This document shows positions 17,689 to 26,541 of a stretch of 64,000 bases of DNA, piece by piece. The stretch comes from JAUIAI01 sp049680625. GTDB lineage: Bacteria > Pseudomonadota > Gammaproteobacteria > Burkholderiales > Burkholderiaceae_E. A program made the position numbers and the translations under genes. Every line of letters starts with the position of its first letter. Position 1 is the first letter of the stretch. The notes beneath the pieces were generated by a model. It was not told the origin of the DNA. It worked only from the letters and a program-made list of their open reading frames with translations, and did no database searches. The DNA is taken from assembly GCA_049680625.1 (NCBI GenBank), contig JBAUID010000172.1, forward strand, positions 3,472 through 67,471, read 5' to 3'.

Positions 17689-19212
17689 TCAGCCGCCCAT
17701 TGACGAGAACTGCAAATCCAATTGATTTCTCTGCGATTCCTGATCCCGGGCGCGCTGCACAACCATGCGCATTTCAAGGTGATCGAGATATTCGTCATCA
17801 ATATCGCCGGTCAGGTAGTGGCAGTCAAAACATGCGGCATCAAAAGAAGTTAACAAGGGGTTCACTTGCGTGACCGCATTACGCATCGCGTCGACATCCT
17901 GGTAGACCAGCTTATCGGCACCGAGTGCGGCTTTGATTTCACCGATATCACGGCCGTGGGCGATCAACTCTCTGCGGGTCGGCATATCAATACCGTAGAC
18001 GTTCGGATAACGAACCGGCGCGGCTGCTGAAGCAAAGAAAACCTTGTTGGCGCCAGCATCCCGGGCGAGCTGAACAATTTCACGCGAAGTTGTTCCACGG
18101 ACAATCGAATCATCCACTAAAAGAACATTTTTCCCTTTGAACTCGACCCCCATCGGGCTGAGTTTTTCACGTACTGACTTACTGCGTGACGATTGCCCGG
18201 GCATGATGAACGTGCGACCAACATAGCGGTTTTTCACAAATCCTTCACGGTACGGAATGTTGAGTCGCATCGCCAACTGCATCGCTGAAGGCCTGGAAGT
18301 ATCCGGAATCGGCATCACAACATCGATCTCGCCGGCCGACATTTCCGCGGCCACTTTGGTTGCGAGCGACTCGCCCATGTTCAGTCGTGCCGAGTAAACC
18401 GAAGCCCCATCGACGACCGAATCCGGCCGTGCGAAATAAACATATTCAAATATACAAGGATTCAGGCTGGAGTGCGGAGCACATTGTTTGCTGTAGAAAT
18501 TGCCGTCCAGGTCGATGAAAACGGCTTCACCGGGCTGCACGTCGCGCACGAGATCATAACCAAGACCAGTCAGGGCGACTGATTCTGATGCCACCATAAA
18601 TTCGGTACCGGCATCAGTTTCCAACACGCCGTAACACAATGGACGAATACCCATTGGGTCGCGAAAGGCAACAATGCCATAGCCAGCTATTTCTGCAACG
18701 CAGGCATAACCACCACGTACCCGTTCATGCACTTCGGAGACCGCGCGGAACATTGTCTCGGGGTCGATACTCACCCCGGGTGCAGACGCCTGCAAAGCGT
18801 TGGCAAACACGTTAAGCAAGACTTCAGAATCTGAATCGGTATTGATATGCCGTCGATCCCGGCGGAACATTTCTTCTTTTAACTCATGACTGTTCGTCAG
18901 GTTGCCATTATGGGCAAACGTAATGCCAAACGGTGCGTTTACATAGAACGGCTGCGCCTCTTCAAGCTTGCCGGCATTACCTGCGGTCGGATAACGTACC
19001 TGGGCAATACCGGAGTAACCCGGCAGGGAGCGCATGTTACGTGTGCGAAACACATCCCGGACCATGCCATTACCTTTATGCATGTTGAACCGGTTGTTCT
19101 GGGTGGTTGCAATGCCAGCCGCGTCCTGACCACGATGCTGCATCAGCAGCAAGCCGTCATAAAGGGTTTGATTGACCAGACTTTTAGAAACGATACCAAG
19201 TATGCCGCACAT
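17689..19212 (-). CDS. purF: Amidophosphoribosyltransferase
   Basis: A 507-residue enzyme for the first committed step of purine synthesis: PRPP plus glutamine gives 5-phosphoribosylamine. The start MCGILGIV exposes Cys2 as the class II glutaminase nucleophile. MQHRGQDAAGI and the central glutaminase residues follow. The PRPP loop is LLVDDSIVRGTTSREIV. Length is normal. It is the last gene of the block folC, SPOR gene, cvpA, purF, in the usual order after cvpA. Confidence 0.97.
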   Translation of the reverse strand: MCGILGIVSKSLVNQTLYDGLLLMQHRGQDAAGIATTQNNRFNMHKGNGMVRDVFRTRNMRSLPGYSGIAQVRYPTAGNAGKLEEAQPFYVNAPFGITFAHNGNLTNSHELKEEMFRRDRRHINTDSDSEVLLNVFANALQASAPGVSIDPETMFRAVSEVHERVRGGYACVAEIAGYGIVAFRDPMGIRPLCYGVLETDAGTEFMVASESVALTGLGYDLVRDVQPGEAVFIDLDGNFYSKQCAPHSSLNPCIFEYVYFARPDSVVDGASVYSARLNMGESLATKVAAEMSAGEIDVVMPIPDTSRPSAMQLAMRLNIPYREGFVKNRYVGRTFIMPGQSSRSKSVREKLSPMGVEFKGKNVLLVDDSIVRGTTSREIVQLARDAGANKVFFASAAAPVRYPNVYGIDMPTRRELIAHGRDIGEIKAALGADKLVYQDVDAMRNAVTQVNPLLTSFDAACFDCHYLTGDIDDEYLDHLEMRMVVQRARDQESQRNQLDLQFSSMGG

Positions 19213-19275
19213 GAAATCAATGCCTGAAATAACAAAACAATAGAGCGCAGTACAGCGGCTGATAACTCCGACGGT

Positions 19276-19779
19276 TCAGCGTAGCGCAGCGGGTTTAAAT
19301 TGTTCCAGCTTAGGCGCGTACTGAGCGACAAGATCTGCCGCCGCCTCAAGCGCGGGTCGCGACAACGCGTTTTGCCAACCGGGTTGCTTATGCATATCCA
19401 GAAGTCTGCCAGCACTGGCCAACAATGCAATGACAAGAACCGCGCGCGCCAGCCCGACGACCGCACCCAATGAGCGGTCAGCCCCACCCAATCCGGCCGA
19501 GCGCAATAATTTTGCGAACACAACACCTATCAGCCGGGTGAGGAAAAACAAGACGATGAAACCAAGTATCAGACCAACCCATGGGTAGGGCTTCAGGTCA
19601 ATAAACTCAGTGATGGCCGGGGCAATCATGAAAGAACCAAACAGCGCAATGATCCAACTACCAAGATCCGCGACACTACGCACCATGCCCTGCATGATGC
19701 CAAGCCCAGCCGACACAATGGCAACAACCAGGACCATGACGTCCCATCCGGTCAAGCCTGTCAGCCAGTCCATGGTCAC
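19276..19779 (-). CDS. cvpA: CvpA family membrane protein
   Basis: A 167-residue inner-membrane protein with four hydrophobic segments, near residues 13-30, 34-53, 64-85 and 103-123. Family motifs include GIMQGMVRSVADLGSWI and GLGGADRSLGAVVGLARAVLVI. CvpA is needed for colicin V production and envelope stress tolerance in enterobacteria; its molecular role is unknown. Its ATG overlaps the end of the SPOR gene by 4 bp and it precedes purF, the classical arrangement. Confidence 0.92.
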   Translation of the reverse strand: MTMDWLTGLTGWDVMVLVVAIVSAGLGIMQGMVRSVADLGSWIIALFGSFMIAPAITEFIDLKPYPWVGLILGFIVLFFLTRLIGVVFAKLLRSAGLGGADRSLGAVVGLARAVLVIALLASAGRLLDMHKQPGWQNALSRPALEAAADLVAQYAPKLEQFKPAALR

Positions 19780-20684
19780 GGTGCAATCAAGGCAGTATCA
19801 ATGCCCGCAGCCCTTAGCTTCGCCCGTGCATCACTGGCCTGCTTCTTCGTAAGATAAGGGCCAATACGGACACGGATACGGTCACCTTTCTTGGTTTTTA
19901 TTGTTTCGGTGTATGGCTTGAAGCCCAGTTTTTCGCCTCGCGCGACCTGCGTGCGCGCACCTCGGGCCGACGAAAATGCCCCGATTTGCACAACGTATCC
20001 GCTCGGTGAAGCCGCTTTGATACTGTTCGGATTTGTACGGCGCTCTGGAATTGGCGGAGCCGGCGCACCCGCCCTGGCTGTAGCCACCGTGGATTTAGCT
20101 TTGGGTTCGGCATCAGCTTTGGCAGTCGGCGCTTTTGCGGCACCGGACGAAGCGGACTTTGCTGGCACTTTCTCTGGCTTGCCCGGGCTGCCGGCGGCAG
20201 ACAGCTTGGGAGGCGCAACCGCTGGCTTCACCTTGGGCAAAGCTTCTGGCGCACGCCGGGCAATTGCCGGCGCCTGCGAGGCAAGCGGCACACGGGGGTC
20301 AATACTTGGCCGGGGGGCTTCGTTGGCCCTGGAAACGGATGCTGCCGCCCCGGCTGGCGGCGCGCTGACCACAGAATCTGATGCCGTGCGGGTTGGGCCG
20401 GCGTCAACCTTGGCTTTGGCGTCATCCGAACCGGACGAAGCGTCCTGAGCCGCTTGATTGCCAACCGGAAGAACCCGATCCATTTTGCCCAGTTCAGCTC
20501 GGGGCGGCATGCGGATATCAACATCGCCAAGTTCGCGTCGAGGCTCAGATTCAAGCGCAAACGGCAATACGATCATCGCCCCCATCGCGAGTACGCAGGC
20601 ACCGATTAGACGCCAGCGGGCGCGCTTTTTGAGAGGCAAGGACGGATCCTGTATTTCATTCCGGGCTGACTTACGCCTGGCCAT
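19776..20684 (-). CDS. SPOR-domain protein (DedD-like)
   Basis: A 302-residue bitopic protein. Residues 1-22 are basic and cytoplasmic, and a single membrane segment lies at about 24-44. A long Pro/Ala/Lys-rich linker follows (about 45-225). The SPOR domain at about 228-300 (GYVVQIGAFSSARGARTQV...VRIGPYLTKKQASDA) binds denuded peptidoglycan at the division septum. The position between folC and cvpA matches DedD of other gammaproteobacteria. The low-complexity linker is longer than in E. coli DedD (about 220 residues in total). Confidence 0.88.
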   Translation of the reverse strand: MARRKSARNEIQDPSLPLKKRARWRLIGACVLAMGAMIVLPFALESEPRRELGDVDIRMPPRAELGKMDRVLPVGNQAAQDASSGSDDAKAKVDAGPTRTASDSVVSAPPAGAAASVSRANEAPRPSIDPRVPLASQAPAIARRAPEALPKVKPAVAPPKLSAAGSPGKPEKVPAKSASSGAAKAPTAKADAEPKAKSTVATARAGAPAPPIPERRTNPNSIKAASPSGYVVQIGAFSSARGARTQVARGEKLGFKPYTETIKTKKGDRIRVRIGPYLTKKQASDARAKLRAAGIDTALIAP

Positions 20685-20696
20685 AATTGGTTTCTT

Positions 20697-21992
20697 TTAG
20701 CTAAGTTTCGGTTCAGCGTTGGCCGCGAGGATGTCGGCCACTGTTAAGAACGACCCAAACACAACAATTCTATCATTCTCGCCCGCCCGCTCCCTGGCCA
20801 AGAGCAAACCAGCCGCTGGTGACTCACATACGGTAACAGTCCGTTCGCCGCCATCAGACAGGCCCCGTGCCTGCAGGCGGGCTTCTAAGTCTGATGCCCG
20901 CGCCGCGCGGCTGCCCGGCAGACTGGTGACATACCAGTGATCGATTCGCCCACCGATGGCATCCAGCATGGCGTCGATGTCTTTATCGGCCATCACTCCA
21001 AAAACCCCATACGTGTATGGAAAAAACCCCATGTTGTCGAGGTTGGCTGCCAGGTGCGAAACGGCATGCGGGTTGTGCGCCGCATCCAGGATAACCGCCG
21101 GTTGTCCGGGCAAAATGTCGAAGCGACCCCGTAAGCTGACCTGGGCAAACCCCTGGCGTACGTCTTTCTGAGCTATCGGCAGCTTGTTACGAAGTGCCTC
21201 AAAAGCCGCCAGCACCGCTGACGCATTCAACAGCTGATTGGCACCGCGCAACGCGGGGTAAGCCAGAGCATTGCGCCGGACAGAGCGTCCGGCATAAGAC
21301 CACTGCTGGCGATCACCGGCATAGTTAAAGTCGACCCCGAACTGCCATAAGTCCGCGCCAATCTGGTTGGCATACGCCGCCACCGTTGCCGGCGGTACCG
21401 GATCAGCACAGATCGCCGGACAGTTCGGGCGAAACACATGGGCTTTTTCCAGGCCGATTGCCTCACGGGTGTCACCAAGATAGGCCGCGTGATCAATCGC
21501 CACGCAGGTCAGGATGGCACAGTCGGAGTCAAACGCATTGACCGCATCCAGTCGACCACCCAAGCCCACCTCGAGAATGTTCAGATCAAGATGGGCATCT
21601 GAAAATATTTTCAGGATTGCCAGCGCCGTGAACTCGAAGTAAGTCAGAGACACTTCGGCTCGCGCCCGCTCCACCGCCTCGAATGCCGCAATCAGTGTTT
21701 CGTCGGCAACCGACTCCCCGTCGATTCGACCCCGCTCATTGAAGTGCACAAGATGGGGAGATGTAAACGTGCCGACCCGATACCCTGCCGAGCGCGCAAT
21801 AGATTCGAGCAAGGCACAGACAGAACCCTTGCCATTAGTGCCCGCAACAGTAATTGTGCAGCCACTCAGAGCCATACCAAGCCGATCGCGAACCACTCGA
21901 ACGCGATCCAGACCGAGGTCAATTTCAGTCGGATGAATGGCCTCAATCCGATCCAGCCACTGATCAAGCGTCAAAGCTGAAGCAGGTGACAA
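20697..21992 (-). CDS. folC: Dihydrofolate synthase / folylpolyglutamate synthase
   Basis: A 431-residue Mur-ligase-fold ATPase. It has the P-loop TVAGTNGKGSVCALLE, the substrate loop TSPHLVHFNERGRIDG, the metal site EVGLGGRLDAVN and a C-terminal domain with DAAHNPHA. It adds glutamate to dihydropteroate and then to folates. Translation starts at TTG (21992), two bases after the accD stop; no ATG fits the homology start. This close spacing implies co-transcription with accD. Confidence 0.95.
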   Translation of the reverse strand: MSPASALTLDQWLDRIEAIHPTEIDLGLDRVRVVRDRLGMALSGCTITVAGTNGKGSVCALLESIARSAGYRVGTFTSPHLVHFNERGRIDGESVADETLIAAFEAVERARAEVSLTYFEFTALAILKIFSDAHLDLNILEVGLGGRLDAVNAFDSDCAILTCVAIDHAAYLGDTREAIGLEKAHVFRPNCPAICADPVPPATVAAYANQIGADLWQFGVDFNYAGDRQQWSYAGRSVRRNALAYPALRGANQLLNASAVLAAFEALRNKLPIAQKDVRQGFAQVSLRGRFDILPGQPAVILDAAHNPHAVSHLAANLDNMGFFPYTYGVFGVMADKDIDAMLDAIGGRIDHWYVTSLPGSRAARASDLEARLQARGLSDGGERTVTVCESPAAGLLLARERAGENDRIVVFGSFLTVADILAANAEPKLS

Positions 21993-21994
21993 GC

Positions 21995-22936
21995 TCAGAC
22001 CGGTGTCGTTTCGTCGGGCGGCGGCAAAACATCAGCCGTCGCGTCCGGGGGGACATTGAAAATTGGTTCAACGACTTGAACCGTGGGTCGGTTCTGCAAC
22101 AAAGCGAGTAACTGGCTGATTTCATTTTTCATGAACCGCCTGTCAACAATCATGTCAATTGCGCCTTTTTCAAGGAGGAATTCAGACCGTTGGAATCCGT
22201 CGGGTAGTTTTTCGCGAACCGTTTGTTCAATCACGCGGGGCCCTGCAAAACCAATCAGCGCACCGGGCTCGGCAATCACCACATCGCCAATAAAACAAAA
22301 ACTGGCTGACACACCACCCATGGTCGGATCAGTCAACACAGAAATATAGGGTAAACCCCGCTTGGATAATTTTTGCAGGGCAGCTGTCGTTTTGGCCATC
22401 TGGAACAACGACAACAAACCTTCCTGCATGCGCGCCCCACCAGAACTGGAAAACGAGACAAAAGGAATACCTTGCGCAACGGCAGTGTTGACCCCCTGTA
22501 CGAATCGCTCCCCAACCACGGAACCCATCGATCCGCCCATGAATTCAAATTCAAACGCGGCTGCCACTACCCCCTGACCGTTGATTGACCCACTAAAAAC
22601 CACCAGTGCTTCGGACTCTCCCGAGTCACTGGATGCGCCGTCGATCCGATCGAGATATTTGCGACTGTCGCGAAACTTAAGCGGGTCGATCGGCCTCACG
22701 TTCTGACCAATCTCCTGGCGTCCCTCGGCATCAAGCAGCAGATCGAGGCGACGGCGGGCCTTGATACGCAGGTGATGGCTACATTTTGGGCAAACGTGAA
22801 GATTGGCACCAAGGTCGGCCGAATAGAGCACCGTATCGCACGACGGACACTTGGCCCAGACACCTTCAGGCACCTTCTTGGCGTTCAGATTGGCCCGCTT
22901 GAGTCTGGGCGGAATAAGCTTGTCGAACCAGCTCAT
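21995..22936 (-). CDS. accD: Acetyl-CoA carboxylase carboxyltransferase subunit beta
   Basis: A 313-residue crotonase-fold subunit with the N-terminal four-cysteine zinc ribbon (CPSCDTVL...CPKCSHH). The carboxyltransferase core includes SSSGGARMQEGLLSLFQMAKT and GFAGPRVIEQTVREKLP. With AccA it transfers carboxyl groups from biotin to acetyl-CoA to make malonyl-CoA. The start overlaps the trpA stop by 4 bp (ATGA), and folC follows 2 bp after its stop, so trpA-accD-folC is one transcript. Confidence 0.97.
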   Translation of the reverse strand: MSWFDKLIPPRLKRANLNAKKVPEGVWAKCPSCDTVLYSADLGANLHVCPKCSHHLRIKARRRLDLLLDAEGRQEIGQNVRPIDPLKFRDSRKYLDRIDGASSDSGESEALVVFSGSINGQGVVAAAFEFEFMGGSMGSVVGERFVQGVNTAVAQGIPFVSFSSSGGARMQEGLLSLFQMAKTTAALQKLSKRGLPYISVLTDPTMGGVSASFCFIGDVVIAEPGALIGFAGPRVIEQTVREKLPDGFQRSEFLLEKGAIDMIVDRRFMKNEISQLLALLQNRPTVQVVEPIFNVPPDATADVLPPPDETTPV

Positions 22937-23760
22937 GATGCATCCATGCGGGACTGATCTACAGAATCCAGCGCCTCGCGAACGTCCCCGATGAAATTTC
23001 GCACACGCTGACTGCCTTCGTCGACAGGATCTTCTTCTAGTAACTGGATAATCCGGGTTCCGATAACAACGGCGTCGGCATGCTCAGCAATCTTTGCCGC
23101 AGTTTGCGCATCTCGAATACCAAAACCAACACCAAGAGGCAATTCGATAAAACGCCGGATGCGCTGCAGATGTCGGGCGACATCATCAACATCAAGATGC
23201 CCTGCCCCGGTGACCCCTTTCAGAGAAACGTAGTACACATAACCCGAGCCAACCTCGGCCACTGCTTTGATACGTTCATCTCCCGACGTGGGGGCAACCA
23301 GGAAAATCGGCGACATGCCCGCCTCGCGCACCATCCGGGCAAAGTCAGCAGACTCTTCGGGCGGGCGATCAACAACCAGCAAACCATCAACCCCGCTGGC
23401 CCGCGCCGCTTCGATATACGCTTGCACCCCCATCGCTTCGATTGGATTGGCATAACCCATCAGTACCACTGGAGTTCGCCCGTCGTCCTGGCGAAACTCA
23501 CGCACCATATCAAACAGAATCGATGTCGTGACACCATTGGCGAGAGCGCGGTCGTTTGCCTTTTGAATCACCGGGCCATCTGCCATCGGGTCGGAAAACG
23601 GCACACCGAGTTCGATGATGTCGGCGCCTGCATCTGACATGGCATGCATCAGCGTAACGGTTACATCCAGCTGTGGAAACCCCGCCGTTACATAAGGAAT
23701 AAGCGCTGTTCGCCCCTGGCTATGCAAGTGCTTAAACGTTGCGCTAATACGATCGGTCAT
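22933..23760 (-). CDS. trpA: Tryptophan synthase alpha chain
   Basis: A 275-residue TIM barrel that splits indole-3-glycerol phosphate. IIELGVPFSDPMADGP carries the catalytic Glu50 and Asp61. The phosphate-binding part has PLGVGFGIRDAQ. Length is normal. It follows trpB by 38 bp and overlaps accD by 4 bp. Confidence 0.97.
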   Translation of the reverse strand: MTDRISATFKHLHSQGRTALIPYVTAGFPQLDVTVTLMHAMSDAGADIIELGVPFSDPMADGPVIQKANDRALANGVTTSILFDMVREFRQDDGRTPVVLMGYANPIEAMGVQAYIEAARASGVDGLLVVDRPPEESADFARMVREAGMSPIFLVAPTSGDERIKAVAEVGSGYVYYVSLKGVTGAGHLDVDDVARHLQRIRRFIELPLGVGFGIRDAQTAAKIAEHADAVVIGTRIIQLLEEDPVDEGSQRVRNFIGDVREALDSVDQSRMDAS

Positions 23761-23798
23761 TGAGTTACCTTGGAGTTAACTTGGACTAGCCTTAACTG

Positions 23799-24998
23799 CT
23801 AGTACTGAACATTGTCATGCTGCGCTACGGTATGCATGTCTTTGTCACCCCGGCCCGACAGGTTAACCAGGATGCTCCTCTGGGGGGACAAGGTCGGTGC
23901 AAGTTGAACAGCATAAGCAATAGCATGGCTCGATTCGAGCGCCGGAATGATGCCCTCGATCCGGCAGCAGTCGTGAAACGACTTCAGCGCCAGCTCGTCA
24001 TCAATGGTTTCGTACGTCGCTCGGCCATTGTCTTTCAGCCAGGCGTGTTCGGGGCCAACCCCCGGGTAGTCCAGACCAGCAGAGATCGAATGAGTTTCAA
24101 TAATCTGACCGTCATCGCTTTGCAGCAAGTAGGTACGATTGCCATGTAGAACCCCAGGAACACCAGCAGTCAGGGAAGCGGCATGTTTCCCGCTGTCGAG
24201 TCCTTCCCCGCCGGCTTCGACGCCAACCAGGCGGACATCTTCATTGTCGATATACGGATGGAAAATGCCGATAGCATTAGAGCCGCCACCAACACAGGCC
24301 ACGACGTAGTCGGGTTGTCCACCTGACATTTTTGGCATTTGTTCAATACATTCTTTACCAATGACAGACTGAAAATCACGAACCATCATCGGGTAAGGAT
24401 GTGGGCCGGCAACCGTACCAATAATGTAAAAAGTATCGTTAACATTGGTCACCCAGTCACGCATGGCTTCGTTGAGCGCATCTTTTAAGGTCTTTGAGCC
24501 GGACTCAACCGGCACAACGCGAGCACCCAACAGATTCATCCGATAGACGTTCTGTGCCTGACGTTCAACGTCAACTGAACCCATGTAAACAACACACTCC
24601 ATGCCATAGCGGGCAGCAATGGTTGCCGTGGCAACTCCGTGCTGACCAGCGCCGGTTTCTGCGATAACCCGCGGCTTACCCATCCGTTTTGCCAGCAAGG
24701 CCTGGCCAATCGTGTTGTTTATTTTGTGCGCACCGGTATGGTTCAGATCCTCACGCTTGAAATAAATTTGGGCGCCGCCCAGTTCAGATGACCACCGCTT
24801 GGCATGGTAGATCGGTGAGGGTCGGCCAACGAAATGCTCAAGTTCGTCTTGGAACTCGGCAACAAATTCCGGATCAGCTTTGTACTTGTCGTAAGCAAGA
24901 CGCAGATCTTCCAGCGCATGCATCAGTGTTTCGGCTACAAACAGCCCGCCATACTGGCCAAAGTGGCCTGCGGCATCCGGCAGATCGTAAGGTTTCAA
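23799..24998 (-). CDS. trpB: Tryptophan synthase beta chain
   Basis: A 399-residue PLP enzyme that condenses indole with serine. HTGAHKINNTIGQA holds the PLP lysine (Lys92), AETGAGQHGVATA the catalytic loop, and ACVGGGSNAIGIF the phosphate-binding glycines. This is the TrpB1 type that pairs with TrpA. It lies 15 bp after trpF and 38 bp before trpA. Confidence 0.97.
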   Translation of the reverse strand: MKPYDLPDAAGHFGQYGGLFVAETLMHALEDLRLAYDKYKADPEFVAEFQDELEHFVGRPSPIYHAKRWSSELGGAQIYFKREDLNHTGAHKINNTIGQALLAKRMGKPRVIAETGAGQHGVATATIAARYGMECVVYMGSVDVERQAQNVYRMNLLGARVVPVESGSKTLKDALNEAMRDWVTNVNDTFYIIGTVAGPHPYPMMVRDFQSVIGKECIEQMPKMSGGQPDYVVACVGGGSNAIGIFHPYIDNEDVRLVGVEAGGEGLDSGKHAASLTAGVPGVLHGNRTYLLQSDDGQIIETHSISAGLDYPGVGPEHAWLKDNGRATYETIDDELALKSFHDCCRIEGIIPALESSHAIAYAVQLAPTLSPQRSILVNLSGRGDKDMHTVAQHDNVQY

Positions 24999-25013
24999 GC
25001 TAACTACCCCTAT

Positions 25014-25658
25014 TTAGAGACTGGCATCAGCAGCCATCACTGCCGATATAAATGATTCCATTTTTTCAGCGTCTTTTTTCCTGGGGTCACTCCCCTGGAT
25101 TCCGGAAGACACATCAACTCCGTCAGGATGCAAGCGGGTGATTGCGTCACCAACACTTTCACTGTCAAGCCCGCCGGATATGATCAGTGAGCGTCCGTGA
25201 GCGGCCGGAACCGCAGTCCAGTCAAAACGCTGTCCGCTGCCGCCGTATCCGTCGCTGAAGGCGTCCAGCACAAAAGACTCCGCCTGCGGATGGACAGACC
25301 ACGAGTTTAACAAATCCGCTGTTTCGCGCATTCGCACGGCTCGCCAGTAACGCTGGCCGGCCAGCACACTCTGCAGGCACTGGGCCGGGGCTTCATCACC
25401 GTGTAATTGCACCACATCCAGGCCAAGTTCATTGGAATATCCTTTAACCTGCTCCGGGGGTGAATTGACAAACAAGCCGACACACGCCACCCACGACGGC
25501 ATCACCCGTCGTAGTTCGCGCGCGCTTTCAAGATCAAGCAGGCGCGGGCTTTTTTCATAAAACACCAGGCCCATCGCATCCGCGCCCAATGCAGCGGCGA
25601 CCCGAATGTCCTGGGCACGGACAAAGCCACAGAACTTTATTCGGGTTCGTCGTTTCAT
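25014..25658 (-). CDS. trpF: Phosphoribosylanthranilate isomerase
   Basis: A 214-residue TIM barrel for the third step of tryptophan synthesis. It begins RTRIKFCGFVRAQDI with the catalytic cysteine, has VVQLHGDE, ends strand 6 with VLDAF, and closes with a phosphate site (ISGGLDSESVGDAI). Family members often have G-x-C-G-x-x as KICGI; here it reads KFCGF. Its ATG overlaps the truA stop by 4 bp. Confidence 0.95.
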   Translation of the reverse strand: MKRRTRIKFCGFVRAQDIRVAAALGADAMGLVFYEKSPRLLDLESARELRRVMPSWVACVGLFVNSPPEQVKGYSNELGLDVVQLHGDEAPAQCLQSVLAGQRYWRAVRMRETADLLNSWSVHPQAESFVLDAFSDGYGGSGQRFDWTAVPAAHGRSLIISGGLDSESVGDAITRLHPDGVDVSSGIQGSDPRKKDAEKMESFISAVMAADASL

Positions 25659-26461
25659 CCGACTGCCTGCCCTGATAACAGCCCGGGCTCAAACCCCGCG
25701 GGCCGGGTCACAATCGCATCATCTTTCGGATAAACAACGCTATCAAAGTACAGGCCATCCGGAGCGAATGTGGGCGCCGCCAGCTTACGGTCACAAGCAT
25801 TTAGCAACTCACGTGCCCAGGTCACAGGTCGTCGTCCATCGCCGATGTAGATCAAAGTACCCACGATATTGCGAATCATATGGTGAAGAAAAGCGTTTGC
25901 ATTGAATGCCAGCCGCACCATCCTACCTGAACTGGAGACTTCAATTGAGTTAAGGGTTCGAACCGGCGAGTTTGCCTGGCACTGAGAGGATCGAAACGCA
26001 GAAAAGTCGTGCGTCCCTGCCAGCGTCTGCGCCGCATCTCGCATTCGTGTTACGTCCAGTTCGCGATGAACCCAACCGGTTCGCCCCTTTAGCAAAGGGT
26101 GATGAACGGGCGAGCTGACAACAAAATAGACATAGCGTCGCTGCACCGCAGAGTACCGCGCATGGAAGTCGTCACGAACGACCTGCGCATGAAGGACGGC
26201 CACTTGCCCGGGCAGGTGACTATTGACTCCGCGCACCCACGCATTGTCCGGGCGGATTGCCGGTGAATCAAAATGCACAACCTGCCCATTGGCGTGAACC
26301 CCCGCGTCGGTCCGTCCGGCACAAATTGTTGCCACGGGATGCCCGGCTATTGCCGCCAGTGCCAGTTCGAGCTTGTCCTGGACGGTATTTCCCGAGGGTT
26401 GAGTCTGCCAGCCATCAAAGCGTGATCCATCATAGGCAAGCGTTAACGCGTATCGAGTCAT
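25655..26461 (-). CDS. truA: tRNA pseudouridine(38-40) synthase
   Basis: A 268-residue enzyme that isomerises uridines in the tRNA anticodon arm. It begins YALTLAYDGSRFDGWQTQP, and CAGRTDAGVHANGQVVHF holds the catalytic Asp52. NAFLHHMIRNIVGTL is the conserved C-terminal motif. It starts 80 bp after fimV, past a strong terminator, so it probably begins a new transcript leading into trpF, trpB, trpA and accD. Confidence 0.96.
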   Translation of the reverse strand: MTRYALTLAYDGSRFDGWQTQPSGNTVQDKLELALAAIAGHPVATICAGRTDAGVHANGQVVHFDSPAIRPDNAWVRGVNSHLPGQVAVLHAQVVRDDFHARYSAVQRRYVYFVVSSPVHHPLLKGRTGWVHRELDVTRMRDAAQTLAGTHDFSAFRSSQCQANSPVRTLNSIEVSSSGRMVRLAFNANAFLHHMIRNIVGTLIYIGDGRRPVTWARELLNACDRKLAAPTFAPDGLYFDSVVYPKDDAIVTRPAGFEPGLLSGQAVG

Positions 26462-26493
26462 GTACCGGAGTCTGCACTGAATGGGATAACAAA

Positions 26494-26521
26494 CAAAAAC
26501 GGGGAAGCAAAGCTTCCCCGT
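26494..26521 (-). terminator. Rho-independent terminator after fimV
   Basis: On the minus strand ACGGGGAAGC-TTT-GCTTCCCCGT forms a 10-bp perfect stem with a 3-base loop, followed by TTTTTG. It starts about 20 bp after the fimV stop and stands before truA, separating the two. Confidence 0.9.
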
Positions 26522-26541
26522 ATAAAGATCCCTGGCTGGAC